In this document: in pieces, positions 1 to 12,984 of the stretch
How positions within the stretch are numbered: position 1 is the stretch's first letter
How the letters are laid out: each line of letters opens with the position of its first letter
DNA from: Rotaria macrura
Taxonomy: Eukaryota > Rotifera > Eurotatoria > Philodinida > Philodinidae
Reading direction: 5' to 3'
DNA length: 64,000 nt
NCBI GenBank assembly: GCA_900239685.1
Contig: OENT01000031.1
Coordinates: 186,001 to 250,000 of the forward strand
Translations under genes and position numbers: made by a program
The notes under the pieces: model-generated
Told to the model about the DNA's origin: nothing
Database searches by the model: none
The model's input: the letters and a program-made list of their open reading frames with translations, nothing else

Positions 1-36
1 ATTAAACATAATTTTCTCATTCCTTTTATTTCATAG

Positions 37-3000
37 GGTGATGCTGGCTATCCTGGCCAACCTGGACCACCAGGTAGCCCTGGTCCTATGGGCGATATAG
101 GTCCACCAGGTGCTACAATTCCAGGCGAAAAGGGAGAAAAGGGTATCCCGGGTCCAGTTGGTACGTACAGTGGATCTATGCTATCATTTTCACGTCAGTT
201 TTTCTTTTCGTCAATAGGTATTCCTGGCCCACATGGTGTTCCAGGCTCAAAGGGAGAACCCGGTATGTTTATATATAAAAATTCATCAGCAGTCATGTTT
301 AAAATTCCGTCTTTATTTATTATATAGGCCGACCAGCTACACAAATGCTCACGTCAATGCCAGGCCCACAAGGAGAAAAAGGTGATCGTGGTCCAGCTGG
401 TCTTCCAGGTGCACCAGGACTTCCTGTATGTTCTGTTCGTAATGCACTCATGCATAGTTTTCAATCGAACTTTTTCAGGGCCCGAATGGTTTACCAGGGT
501 TGCCGGGAACATCTGGAGCTAAAGGTGAAGCAGGTCTACCAGGTATTCCAGGTATTCCGGGACCAAAAGGCATTACTGGTATGTTCAAGAATAAAATGTT
601 GTCTTCCTTGTATACCAAGCTAATATTTTTTTATATCTTTCCTTTTAAGGTTACCGTGGAGAGCCAGGTATGCTTCTAGTTTACATTACGTTTGAATACA
701 AATAGTAACAAGAAAACGTATATTTTTTTCTACCACATAGGTATTCCGGGTCGTGATGGATCACCAGGTCTTCCAGGTTCAAAAGGATTTGGTAAATATT
801 GATATCTTATCTATTGATGATTGTCTACGGAAATCGTTTCTTTCAGATGGAGCACCAGGCTTACCAGGTCGTCCAGGTTTGTATTTATTTAATATATTTT
901 TACAATGCCTATACGTATACATGGAATATGTTTCGATTACTAATGTTGTTTAGGAGAAAAGGGTGAACCAGGACTTCCAGGTCCAGGCTTTCCAGGTACG
1001 ACGATTACCATTTTTGTTTAAAATAGACTTATGTAAATTATTTGTTATATTTCAGGACCACCAGGTCCAGTAGGTCCTTCTGGTGAACGTGGATTTTCAG
1101 GTATGCATTCTGATTTTATACGAAACCTATGAAATAAAGCTGCAATTGCCATGTTATTTCAGGCCAACCTGGTCCCATAGGCGAAAGTGGATTGCCAGGC
1201 CAGAAAGGTATAGGATTTATTTAAAAAACGAAGCATCTTTCTAAATCAACGACTTTCAATCTGTAGGAGAACCTGGTCTGCCCGGTGTTAATGGACTTCC
1301 AGGACTCGTCGGCATGAAAGGGTATATGCATAAGATCTAAGTATATGATTTATTGTATTGTGTCGTTTCTTTTTCTTTAGTGACCGAGGTGAACCAGGCA
1401 TTGGTGGACAGAAGGGTGATCAAGGTAAGCTATTTCGAACTTTGGTCCGTGTTCATGTTGTCTATTCTTGCATGTTCTCTGTTCTGTTCAGGTCTACCAG
1501 GTCCACCGGGTAATGATGGTAAGTTGTCACTATTATCCAAGTACTTTCTAATAATACCATCACCGTCTTTGTTTTTTCTTTTAGGCTTACCAGGTATATA
1601 GATCGATATACATCGATGATTTGTCGAAATTTGTCTTCCTTTTTAAAGGTATTCCTGGACCAATCGGTCCTCCAGGTGTTCCGGGTCTTATTGGAGAAAA
1701 AGGTTTTGCTGGATTGCCGTAAGTTCCATGGCAATTTAAATGACTCGTATTATTTTATCGTTGCCATATTTCAATTTTCAGCGGATCTAAAGGAGAATCA
1801 GGGCTGCCAGGTTTACCTGGAGTGAAAGGAGAACGAGGTTTGAACGGAGCACCAGGATTGAATGGGGCACCAGGTTTACCAGGTGAAAAAGGTGTCCCAG
1901 GCTTTCCAGGAGGATCAGGACAAAGTGGATTACCAGGTCTTCCAGTAAGTTGACTCTATGGGAAAGTGTTTGACTATAATCTCGTTTCATGTTTTTATAG
2001 GGCACTGCTGGTCTTAAAGGGGATCGAGGTAAGCATCGTTATTTATTTTACAACAATTAATTACGTTCTTGCATTTATGTAAGGTCTACCGGGTATGCCA
2101 GGACAAGCTTGTACATCATGCATTCCGGGTCAACGAGGTGATCGAGGTTTCCCAGGTGCACCTGGTCTTCCAGGCCAAAAAGGAGAACCGGTAAGTTTAA
2201 ATGAAATGTGATCGTAAGTAATTATTACGATGATTATATCAATAGGGCGTAGCTGCTTCACGTGGACCTTCAGGCGAACGGTAAATTGACATGAGTTAGA
2301 TTTCATGTAATTTATTTATTTATTTTTTCAGTGGACCTCCAGGTCTTCCAGGCGCGCCAGGTCTTCCCGGAGCTTCTGGCAAAGATGGCTTGCCAGGTCT
2401 TCCAGGTGCTAAAGGAGAACGTGCTGTCGGTCAAACAGGTACTAAACAAGTTCGGATTTATCTTTATGAATCTTCATGTGCTTTTCGTGTTCGTTATACG
2501 TAGGTATCAAAGGAGCTATTGGTGAGCCGGGTCTCCCAGGTCCATCAGGCATACCGGGAGCTCCTGGCGAACGTGGATTCCCTGGTAGCGCTGGTAAGAA
2601 ACCTTAGATGAACATAAATGAAATATTGATTTGTTATTTATAGGACTTCCTGGTGTACCGGGTGATCGAGTAAATGAAATGAGTTTACTTTGAAGGAAAA
2701 TTTTATTCTTTGCTCGTTCTTTTCCTAGGGTTTACCAGGTCCTAATGGATTACCAGGTAAATTGAATTGATGAAGATTCTAGTAACCTACTTTTGACTAT
2801 CATAGGTGCACCTGGCCTTCCTGGCGCTAGCGGACCAAAAGGTAAATCTACATAGTGAATTAAAACTATGATAATTATAATTCATTCGGGCCTTTCTTTT
2901 CATTCAAGGTGATATTGGATATAATGGATTACCTGGACCTAAAGGTGAAACAGGTCCATCAGGTAAGAATACGAAACTCAACTATGAATAATTAATAATA

Positions 3001-6000
3001 TTCTAATATTATTTCATTAGGTTTGAATGGACCCCCTGGCATGAACGGTAAGCATAAAATCAACAAATCAGTTAATCTTTACGACAATTTATTTTTTCAA
3101 TCTTCTTCAGGTATTCCGGGCAGCAAAGGTGAACCAGGTATGCCAGGTCGTGATGGTGTTCCTGGTTTACCAGGTATTAAAGGTGAACGTGGTCTTAATG
3201 GATACCCAGGTATGTTGATTCTATACTATGTAAAATCTCTTGATCTAATTTTCTTTATTTGTTTTAGGTGTCCCGGGAACTAAGGGTGCTGCTGGGCCAG
3301 CAGGTAAATAATGATTTTGTTTTGTATCATCATGGCCTATATCTGAATTTTGATTGATGACCTGTTTTAGGTTTGCCAGGCTCTCCTGGTCTTCCTGGTC
3401 CACTAGGTCCACCAGGAGCTAATGGACTTCCAGGACTAAAAGGTGTGCATTTTTATTTTGAATACAATTTTGAGTGAATGATTTTCTTCGCTTGATTTAG
3501 GAGATGCAGGCTTACCGGGTCTACCAGGGTCAAATGGTAACGTACAAAATGATTTTTAAGAAATATATTTTTATCGCGATCATTTTTCTAGGCCCACCTG
3601 GATTAAATGGAGCACCAGGGTTACCAGGAGATGCTGGTATGTTTCATAAATATAATCCTATACACAAGATATGATCAATGGATGATATTTTTTTTCTTCT
3701 ATACAGGCTTGCCGGGTATTCATGGTCAAAAAGGTGACCCAGGTAAATATCAAATCGAATAGGTCATTGAGCAATATTAACATTGTTTGTAATTTTAGGC
3801 TCTGCTACGGCTGGTCCTAGAGGTGAACCTGGTCCTAGTGGTCGTGATGGTAAGAAAATATTGATTGATTTTATAAGAAAATTTCATAATGTCTCTTCAT
3901 TTTCTATAGGTATGCCAGGCCTTCCAGGAGATAAAGGGTAAGATACAAATAAATAAAAAGACCAAATGAATTTTAACTTTGAATTTGCTCACTTTCAGAA
4001 ATCAAGGTTTAGTTGGTCCAGTTGGTAACCCTGGTCGAGATTGTGCAATACCTATTGTTGGAGAAGTAGGATACCAAGTAGACCGAATGAATAAAAATAT
4101 TTATTTTTCATTTTTTAATAGAAAGGTGATGCAGGTCTTCCAGGTCTTCCAGGCCCACCAGGTCTACAAGGTAAATAAGCTTACCTTTTTTCCTAGCTGT
4201 TCATCAGCTTTAATTTTTTACCATATGTATAGGTTTACCTGGCTCAATTGGTAAAGATGGTTAGTAGAAAATGAAGTTTGAATGATGAAGTCATAAGGAA
4301 AACACACCGTATATTATATTAGGTCTTCCTGGCGCTCCCGGCTTGCCAGGTATGCCCGGTCCTAAAGGACGTGATGGACTACCAGGTCCCAATGGCTTAC
4401 CAGGCCTTCCAGGTATGTCAACTTGAGATAGGCCCATATTAATACAGCTAATCTATCTTTTATCATTAAGGTGAACGTGGATTTGCTGGAATGCCAGGTT
4501 TGTCTCTCAGAAATTCCTTTAGATATTTTTTTAATCAGAGACTTTCATTTTTAATATATTCATGAATAGGTCAACCCGGTTTATCTGGAGAGAAAGGTAA
4601 TTTCTATTTTTACAAATCAAGTGTACTCAAATTTGCTTTGTTTTATTTGATATTCTAGGAAACAGTGGACTTCCAGGCACACCAGGTATGTAAAGTTAAT
4701 AGACTCTGTTTGTATGTTTATTGTTGTTTACTTTTTAGGCCTTCCAGGACTGAAAGGTGAACGTGGTCTCGATGGGCGTCCTGGTGCTCCTGGATTAACC
4801 GGTAAATATCTTCATATTTTGTTTGAAAGTAGTGATGCTTCTGTATTTGATTCAAATAAATAGGTTCACCCGGTCCAATGGGAGAATGTAGGAAACCAGA
4901 AACCATTATAGGCCGTCCTGGTCAAAAAGGAGATCAAGGTCCAGCAGGCTTACCAGGTAATCAAATCTACTTTTCTTATTTCATAATAATTTTATATAAA
5001 TATCTGTCTTTTTTGCTTTGAAGGCTTACCCGGACTTCCAGGTCCACTAGGTAAGTCTGTGTTATTTATTTTTTCCGATTAATTTTCTTATGTAAAAATA
5101 GGTCCATCCGGTCCACGAGGAGAGAATGGTCCACCAGGTCAACCAGGACAATCAGGTCTACCAGGGTATGTTGGACCTAAAGGTGAACGTGTAAGTATCG
5201 ATTGATAGAAACTGTGCTTGTTCAAAATTTCTAGCATCTCAATTGTGCATTTAGGGTGTTCCAGGTATTCCAGGTGTTAGTGGAATTGCTGGCCCGCCAG
5301 GTAATGAATTCGACAACAATAATAGTTAATAATCGTTACTAAGAATGATTTTGTTCACTCTAGGTGCTAGCGGTCCTCCAGGGCCACCAGGTGCTGGTCT
5401 TCAACGAACTGGTTTTGTGGTTGTACGTCATTCACAATCAGCTCAAGTACCCGAATGTCCATCGGGCATGGTTAAACTTTGGGATGGCTACAGTTTACTT
5501 ATGATGCAAGGCAATGATCATGGCTATCATCAAGATCTTGGTACATAATTTTCTTTCTTTCTTCAATGAATACTGATTTTAGTAATTGTTTTCAGGTTCG
5601 GCTGGCTCATGCCTTCAAAAATTTTCTGCATTACCTTATCTACGTTGTGATCATACTAATGTTTGTTATTATGGTCAAACAAACGATTTAACATATTATC
5701 TATCAACTACAGAACCAATGCCGATGATGCCGGTTCAACGTGATCAAATTCGACCATATATTTCACGTTGTGCTGTTTGTGAAGCCCCTGCTAATGTTAT
5801 TTCATTCCATAGTTTATCAATGACACCACCACCATGTCCAAATGGTTGGAATATTCTATGGCAAGGGTACAGTTTTGTAATGGTACGTTCAATTGAAGAT
5901 CTTGTCTTTTTGTGTTTCTATTCATGAGAAAATATTAACAAAATCAAATCTGTTTATGTAAATCGGTCATTAAAAATACGCAAGAGCATGTATATTTGAC

Positions 6001-6857
6001 TTTCATTTAGTGTCAATATTTTAAGAAGATTATTTTCTTTGAATAAGTTCATAGAGTGAAATGCTTAACTTAGTCTGACGGATTTTTGACTACTTAGTAT
6101 GAGCTGAATAGTAATCAAAACATGTTTTTCTGACTCTACTAGCAGAAAAGCTGAAAACTTCAGAATAGACTCGATTGGATAGATAAAAGCTATTGTGAAT
6201 AACTTTAAACCAGAGTACATCATCGACAACTTGCTGTCAATAAATAACTTAGTAGAGGTTTTGAATCATGACTTGATTTGGAGTTATTGTTGTTGTTTTT
6301 GTTTATTTTACTCCATTCGTAGTCACAGTACTTTCGTTGATTTCTTTTTTCTAATTCATGTGTTTCCTAAAAGAGCGATTTCTCGTAGGATTAGATCCAA
6401 AATAGTTGAGTGTACTAGCCCAATACGAAATCGAACGAGAAAATTAGATTATTTCCTGATATATGAGAGTTTTTAATTTGATCGATGCAATTTGTCAAGT
6501 ATCTTTTCATTCAAATGAAAAATATGTTTTTAGCATCTTGGTCGTGGTGCTCAAGGCGGTGGCCAATCATTATCAAGTCCTGGTTCATGTCTCGAAGATT
6601 TTCGTGCAACACCATTCATTGAATGTTCGGGAACTGATGGTAATTGTATGTATTATGCAAATAAATTCAGTTATTGGATGACTGTTATCGATCAAAATAA
6701 TCAATTTGAAGTTCCAAGACAAGAAACTTTGAAATCGGGCAACCATAGAAATAAAATCAGTCGTTGTACTGTCTGTTTGAAAACTCAGCAAGGCATTGGA
6801 CAAGGTGGTTATCAAAATGGAAACTATTATGTTGGACAAACATTGAAAAAACACTAG
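37..6857 (+). CDS. Collagen type IV alpha chain, 3' portion (5' end outside window)
   Basis: This is a basement-membrane network collagen. I count about 49 exons, mostly 27-130 bp with introns of about 50-80 bp, encoding Gly-X-Y repeats; most introns are phase 1 and split the Gly codon (G|GN). Short triplet interruptions typical of type IV are present, for example in the exon near 329-427. The last three exons (5364-5540, 5596-5882, 6534-6857) encode the NC1 domain as two tandem C4 subdomains, recognised by GYSLLM and GYSFVM, the two SCL..F blocks, RCAVC and RCTVC. The PMPMM stretch and the Lys of ETLKSG sit where the sulfilimine-forming Met and hydroxylysine lie in known NC1 domains. The stop is TAG at 6855-6857. 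A 651 bp intron (5883-6533) splits the second subdomain, far longer than the others. The signal peptide, 7S region and much of the triple helix lie upstream. I cannot tell an alpha1-like from an alpha2-like chain. Confidence 0.95.
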
Positions 6858-9741
6858 ACATTTTTCTCTTTCTTTTCTTTTTTAATTCTCATATTAATAG
6901 TTTATCTTAATCATTTATACGTCCATTAGTCAGGCCTATACTATGATCTGAGATACAAAAGTCATTTATCTACTTAGGGAAAAAATGAACTATATTGTCT
7001 GCAGAAAATCGATTGCTTCGTTACTATATTCTGTTGCATTTTGTTAACTGTCGTATCATCATCACAGGTTTTCTTTTTCTACTTTTACTTCATTTTCATT
7101 TATTTTTTTTCTCTTTTTCTGTCTTCTTGGTCTCTTACACAACATATAAAAATCAGAAACACACACATAAACATACACATCCATATATATTAACTTTGAA
7201 CAGTGGGTGCTTTATTTGTTTTGTACGTTTGTGTAAAGGCTTGTTACAATCGTTTTCTCTTTTTTTACTCTTGATTAATCTCTTCTCCTTTTTTTCATTA
7301 TTGCTCTGCTGTCACTGACTTCATAGTGTTAGAGTGAGCGTATGGAAAGAATACGTGTGTTTGATTTTGCATTTTTTTCAATAATAAATATCAAGCAGTA
7401 TTATGAAAGACAATTTTTTTAAAGAAGATTGTACTCTACATGTTCGAAGTATAAAGTAAAAAAAAATGATTTTACAATCATTCACGATCAGTTTATGTTT
7501 CAAAGGATTACGAGATATATGTTATTGCTGTTTTTTCGAAGAAGAAAATCATCTCAAAGTATACGAAAGATCACTTTTTTGTTAAGTAAATGTCATAGCC
7601 GTTAAAAACTAAAATAAAATGACGTTGTTGAAAATTTATCACTAGCTATATCTATTTGTTTGCCTAGAACATAATAGACAAACAAAAGAAGATAGAAATT
7701 ATCTTGGATAAGATTATGAGACAGATATTATGCAATATTTATTTTAGTGGATATGATCTAGTTACTGTTAAGACTTGTCTTATTTAATTTGAAATCATTT
7801 TTTTTTGATTTTCTAATTGTCCAAGAATTGAAAGATTACAAAAACGGAATACGTTTGATGTTTCACGTTAACTTCTTTCGTTCCACTATTGAAATTGATC
7901 ATTATGCGTACTGTTACATCATCAAATAAAAAATAACAGAGTCAAACATATTCTACTGATATGTAGCATCACGTTAAAGTCAACTCAAATAAGATGATAT
8001 CAGATTACTAATGATAATCTATCTTATACTAATAGGATAATATGTCCAACTAGTACATGTATCGTTCGACTCCACACGATGTAATTGCGAATGAGTTTCA
8101 ATGAGACCAAGAGCAATTTTAAATAAGTCGATTCCACTGCTTACTCATACAGATTTGCCATGTCGTTCTTGATGATAGAAAAACATTTTGTAGTAAATCT
8201 GAAATAACAGTTTTCGATCTGAATCTTAATGGATAAACATTAGATAATCCTGACAATTTTTACGAAAACGAACAAACCGTTCGTCGTCTTGAGATTCCAT
8301 ATTTCAAAAAGCAGTACTTGGCAATAACACAATCTTGTTACTAGAGAATTAAGTTCAAATCGAAACATGATTCTATGAAAGTTCTCTAGTGATGCTTGAG
8401 TTTTCGAGACAATATCATAGAACTATTCATCATTTTTTAGGATCAAGTTACAAATAAGAAATGTTTTAAACGTAGTCTCACTTTCAACAAGATGTATTCT
8501 CCGTCATATAATACGATGTTCAACAATGCCGGATATTTCTGTGTTTTATTAAAGGTTGCTCGTGTTTCTACCATAAAACAAATTCCTTCAGTGAAAAATA
8601 AAATTGAATAGCAACAGCTCGTTTTGAATGAGGGGGTAGAAAACTCAATCCATCATTTGCGGGAACAAGTTCACCAACATAGATGGATAATTTTTCTTTT
8701 TATGTTCATTTGAACTACCTAGTGAACATTTTTGGATTGACAATCGGATTTTTGTTTAAAAAAAATACTCAAAGTTTCAATGTGACGTGTAGATTTGCTT
8801 TGTGAGAAAACAAAGAAAAATTTACCTCTTCGATTAGAGTCTAGATTTTATTGTACAATAATTTGATTATTCATTGTAAATTTTTCCATTTGGTACGGTT
8901 ATATGTCAAGATCATATTATATCTTGGCTTAGTCTTTTGACATTCTAAAATCAATATATACTCTCAATGACAAGAGCAAACATTCTGAAAGTTTTATTAG
9001 GAATTGATTGATTCATTTTCATTACTACACTGCGAAGATTTTCCTATGACATCTGTTCAATTTTGAAACGAGAATTGAGTGCTTGAAAAAACAATAAAGC
9101 TATCCATCTGACATAAAATTTCACGCCCAACCTCTTCTTCTTTTGAAGATAGCAATCGAACGACGAAGACAAATAGAATGTTACTCGAGTATCTCTCAAA
9201 GCTGTTAGCATGATTCAAAAACATCATTGACAGAGTATGTTGAATGGCGAAACCAGTGTTCGTTCTGTTCTAATCAGTTCGAACTTTTCACATTTGAGGT
9301 AGATCGACAACGTAGATCATATCGTATGGCTTAATTAATCATGTCTCCTCTTACAGATCTTTCTCTCCTCTCTCGTATGGTGGTTCTTCTAACCACGCGA
9401 CAAGAAAAATTTCAATAAATTTTTTATCTTTTCTTCTGCTGACGACTGCATTGACTTAAACATACCTGCCATATACAACAACGAGGTATGTTATTATATT
9501 AACTTGATTCTACTTATATATATATATATATGGGAAACATAATAAAACACTGGAACATATACAAGTAGACTTTAAAAAATAGTTGATTACTGTGGAGTTA
9601 TTTTTTCTGTAATATTTTACACGAATACAAATCAATCGTATTCATACATTATAGTTTTCATTTTTACACTTATATTTAATGAACGTATGTTTGACGATGA
9701 TATTGGTGATATTTATATTTTTTTATTAGAGTTTTTTCAGC
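6858..9741. other. Intergenic spacer, no gene seen
   Basis: About 2.9 kb of AT-rich sequence follows the collagen stop, with pyrimidine-rich stretches near 7080-7320. I see no open frame with splice logic or family similarity. A (TA)n tract at 9514-9531 precedes the next gene. A GT donor-like site (GAG|GTATG near 9485) followed by acceptors at 9728-9729 and 9739-9740 could be a 5' UTR intron of the next gene. Confidence 0.6.
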
Positions 9742-10691
9742 ATGGCAGCATCGAAACCTGATTCAATTCACATTGAAAAAAAAATACTACATGAAATAGC
9801 ATCAAATTTCTGGAATATTCGTGTACATTTCAAAATTTATGCTGGCCTAGTTGATATTGGTTCTCATATGTCATTGATTCGATTGCACAATGGAAAATTT
9901 CTCATCATCGATACAGTCATATTAAACGAACAGTCAAAAAGTGCAATCGATCATTTAACAGATCATGGCAAAAATATTGAAGCTGTTATTGGTGTACATC
10001 CGTTTCACACACTAGCATTTCCAGCATTTTACGAAACATATCCCAATGCAGAATATTATGGAACGCCAAGACATTTAAGATGTCTCAAACAAATTCCATG
10101 GGCTGGCTCACTTGACGATTGTCATATACGAAAAAAATGGGAACCCGAAGTAGAAATGAGAATACCAAATGGTAAATGTAGCATACAAAGAAAAGTGAAA
10201 AATCAATAAATTAGTTAAATTTTATATTTTCTTTTATAGGTGCTGAATTTATTAATCCTCTTCCGGAATCGAGTAATCATTTTACAAGTGTTTTCGTTTA
10301 TCATCGTTCATCAAGTACTTTACATGTTGATGATACCATTATCTATGGAGATCATCCCAGCTTTCTACTAAAATTGATTGGTTTTAAACATGGTACGATG
10401 GCATTTCATCCATCAATTAAAGGAGCAGGCTTATATCCGACGGTTGAAGCTCCACTAGAATTTCGTAATTGGATGAAAATGATATTAAGAGATTGGCCTT
10501 TTGATAATATTTGTTGTGCACATACGGGCGTTAAAATTGGTGGAGCACATCAACAAGTCGTTGAATTAGTTAACAGAGCTGAATCGTTATTTAATAAGTT
10601 GAGCGAAAAAAATCGAAAGAAAAATCCAAATAATGAAATACCCTCTGGAAATCATCCAAACATGAATGTTAGTGGTGATGAATGTGGTTAA
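9742..10691 (+). CDS. Metallo-beta-lactamase-fold-like (DUF4336-like) protein
   Basis: Two coding exons (9742-10171 and 10240-10691) joined by a 68 bp phase 1 intron give 293 residues. The sequence resembles DUF4336-type proteins, an uncharacterised branch of the metallo-beta-lactamase fold: an early SHMSLIRL strand, a loop GVHPFHTLAF where the metal motif HxHxDH normally lies, a YPNAEYYGTP strand typical of the fold, and a second half with VFVYHRSSSTLHVDDTII. The canonical five-residue metal motif is not intact (HPFHTL), so enzymatic activity is doubtful. The C-terminal 30 residues are polar and Asn/Lys-rich. A tttttcag acceptor ends one base before the ATG, so the message may be spliced or trans-spliced there. 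The family assignment comes from pattern resemblance only; the substrate is unknown. Confidence 0.75.
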
Positions 10692-11403
10692 AATAATTGA
10701 TGACTATAATCTCATTCACATGACAATTATCTATTCTAATTTTCTGTAGCTTATGCACGATCTACATATGCTGTTTATGATGCTAGACAGTCGCTTATAT
10801 TTATTGAAATGTGAACAAATGCAAATACTAGGGAAAAAATAAGGATTTTGTTTTTGTGTTTTATATTCAATGCAATAGCTAGAATTATCTTCATTCTTCA
10901 CTTATTAATTCTATTGGTGTTAATTGTTGATTCAAAGTCTCATATGATTATACAAAGTGCAAAAACACATCGAAATTCATCATATAGGATAAATGTCTGT
11001 TACATGCATCGAAACTTGTACGAGAAGATATCACAATAAATAAAGCTCGATCTATTACTATTATTTCGACTAAAGAAAAAACAAAATGTTCTAAAGAAGT
11101 TATTCATATTTCCAATGTTATGTTAATCTCTGAAATGTTTTCGACAATAATAATCATCATAGAGCATCTTATTTATTATGAGATAGTTTAAAACTATTAT
11201 TACTAAAGACAGTGATAATAACTTCAGTTGACGAACAGCATTTATTGTGAACATCACTTAATCAAAATGAATTCATTGAATATGAATTTCAAAATAATTC
11301 TTCTTTGTTCAATTTCTTTTTTGACGACTATATGAATTATACAAAAATATAATCGAGCACATGTATTTATATATATATATATATATTTGTTCTGTTCTTC
11401 ATT
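10692..11403. other. Intergenic spacer between convergent genes
   Basis: AT-rich sequence between the ends of two convergent genes. AATAAA-type signals occur around 11035-11045, and a (TA)n tract lies near 11369-11384. No coding content recognised. Confidence 0.55.
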
Positions 11404-11859
11404 TTATTTAATGCGTTTACAATGTTTTAGTAGTTTTTTATTAATTCTTTGTAAACATTGTTTCTTACTGTTTAATTTAGTTTTAGCTCGTTCGAGACGT
11501 ATTTTTATTTCATTTAATCGCATACGAAGACGTTTACGTTCATCTCTCATACGTAATATTTCAAATGGAAATATAGTTACAACACTTGATAGACACATTG
11601 TACGTAATTGTTTATCTCGTCGTGTCGTTAATTGTTTAAAACACAAAGGACATTGTTCTGTTTGTTTTAATCGTTTTCTTATACAATTTTTTCCAAATAA
11701 ATGACCACATGTTGTTGATACTAATTGATGTTTATGTTGATTTGTACACATCGATGCACAAAGTGAACAAACAAATAACTCATTCTCAGATATATTATTA
11801 AATATTGTTTTCAGAATAGCTTTTGTAATAACTATTGATGGTAATTCATTAGTAGTCAT
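11404..11859 (-). CDS. Small atypical RING-finger protein, RFWD3-like RING
   Basis: A single-exon frame of 151 residues with a good ATG. A RING domain occupies about residues 31-73: CSLC (31-34), TTCGHLFGKNC (49-59) and CPLC (70-73). The fifth zinc-ligand position, usually Cys or His just after GH-x-F, is Gly56. The same CGHLFG arrangement is, as I recall, found in the E3 ligase RFWD3, whose RING is followed by a helical stretch as here. From about residue 100 the protein is strongly basic and heptad-like (KRLRMRLNEIKIRLERAK), probably a coiled coil. RFWD3's WD40 repeats are absent, so this is either a truncated paralogue or an independent small E3-like protein. It is intronless, unlike most neighbours. 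A ubiquitin-ligase role is inferred from the RING only. Confidence 0.8.
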   Translation of the reverse strand: MTTNELPSIVITKAILKTIFNNISENELFVCSLCASMCTNQHKHQLVSTTCGHLFGKNCIRKRLKQTEQCPLCFKQLTTRRDKQLRTMCLSSVVTIFPFEILRMRDERKRLRMRLNEIKIRLERAKTKLNSKKQCLQRINKKLLKHCKRIK

Positions 11860-12144
11860 TGTCTTTCTTTTTATTTTATTTATCTTTATATATGTACAAA
11901 GAAAACGAAATGAGGTGAATTAAAAAAATTTTCCTTTTTTCGCAAAGAGCGAAAATCGATTTTTCTTATTTGTTTTTGCTGTTCATTGACATAGTTACTT
12001 GTTGAATCCTATTATAATAAGTATGTTTAGAAAGAATTTCACTAAATAGATACGAGTGGCATCTGTAAGATTATTACTAGTTATTTATTTATTGGTTATC
12101 ATTTAGAATCAAAATATAAGAACAAGATCATCATATTATTATTT

Positions 12145-12745
12145 CTATAAGTCTTCATCAAGTAGTTCAAACATATCATAATTATCATTATCGTTATTCT
12201 CATTTTCTTCTTCTTTAGCTAGTTCTTCCAATGTTTTTATCAATCGTTGTAAATCGACCAATGCTGCTGGTGTTAAACCTAAGAAAAAGAAAAAGAAAAA
12301 CCTATCATTAGTAAACAAGAAATCATTGAATCACTCATGATTTACTCTTAATAAATGATCGAACGTCTTTAATGGTGATGTCAGATAATTTTCGTTTGCC
12401 CAACAAATCTAAAAGTCCATTGATTTCGTGTATTACATTACCATAGGCAGGAAATCGTGTTTCCCAATCTTCAGGTAGAAGATGAATATTATCGTTAAAT
12501 AATGCGATGATATATTGTTGAATAAATAAACGAAGCATTTCATCAAGATTGAATTGTTCGTTTTGTAGTATGACATCAGCAGAAAGTTTTCTACCATCAT
12601 CAGATAGAGAAATCGGTGTTTGTATTGCTTTAATTAATGCCTTGAGAAAAAGATCAAAGGGTATCGGTGATAATTGTGCTTCTGCATTGGAAGTAGAAAG
12701 CCCACCGATGATCACTAGAAATACGATTAGTGTAGACGGCACCAT
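12145..12745 (-). CDS. Small secreted protein of unknown function
   Basis: Two exons (12745-12346 and 12278-12145) joined by a 67 bp intron (phase 1, AAG A|GT) encode 177 residues. I chose the ATG at 12745 because it begins a clear signal peptide (MVPSTLIVFLVIIGGLSTS...), although the frame stays open further upstream without a better start. The mature part is predicted mostly helical, with no cysteine pattern, and contains an LLPEDWETRFPAYG segment. The last exon is a helical LQRLIKTLEELAKEEE stretch followed by an Asn/Asp-rich acidic tail and TAG at 12145-12147. I do not recognise a family. The start codon is 239 bp from the divergent methyltransferase start, so the two may share a promoter region. 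Confidence 0.75.
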
Positions 12746-12984
12746 TTTTTTTTTGTAATGTGAATAACAGTCTGGTAGTTCCATTAACGTTCTTAGTGAC
12801 CAGGTGTTACTCTTCTCATCACTTATAACTATATCATATCTCGTATGGTCGAATATTATCTGTAAATATTTCATTATCTTATAAAAGAGGAGTTCTTTTT
12901 ATTTCATCTTTACCTTTTCAGTATGAAGTAGAAAGAAATGTTGAAAAATATTACAAAATAAAATTTCAGATCTACATCACTACA
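12746..12984. promoter_or_regulatory. Shared upstream region of two divergent genes
   Basis: The 239 bp between the start codons of the secreted protein (-) and the methyltransferase (+). It must hold both 5' leaders and probably both core promoters. A splice acceptor-like aaatttcag ends 15 bases before the methyltransferase ATG. No specific binding site can be named. Confidence 0.4.
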
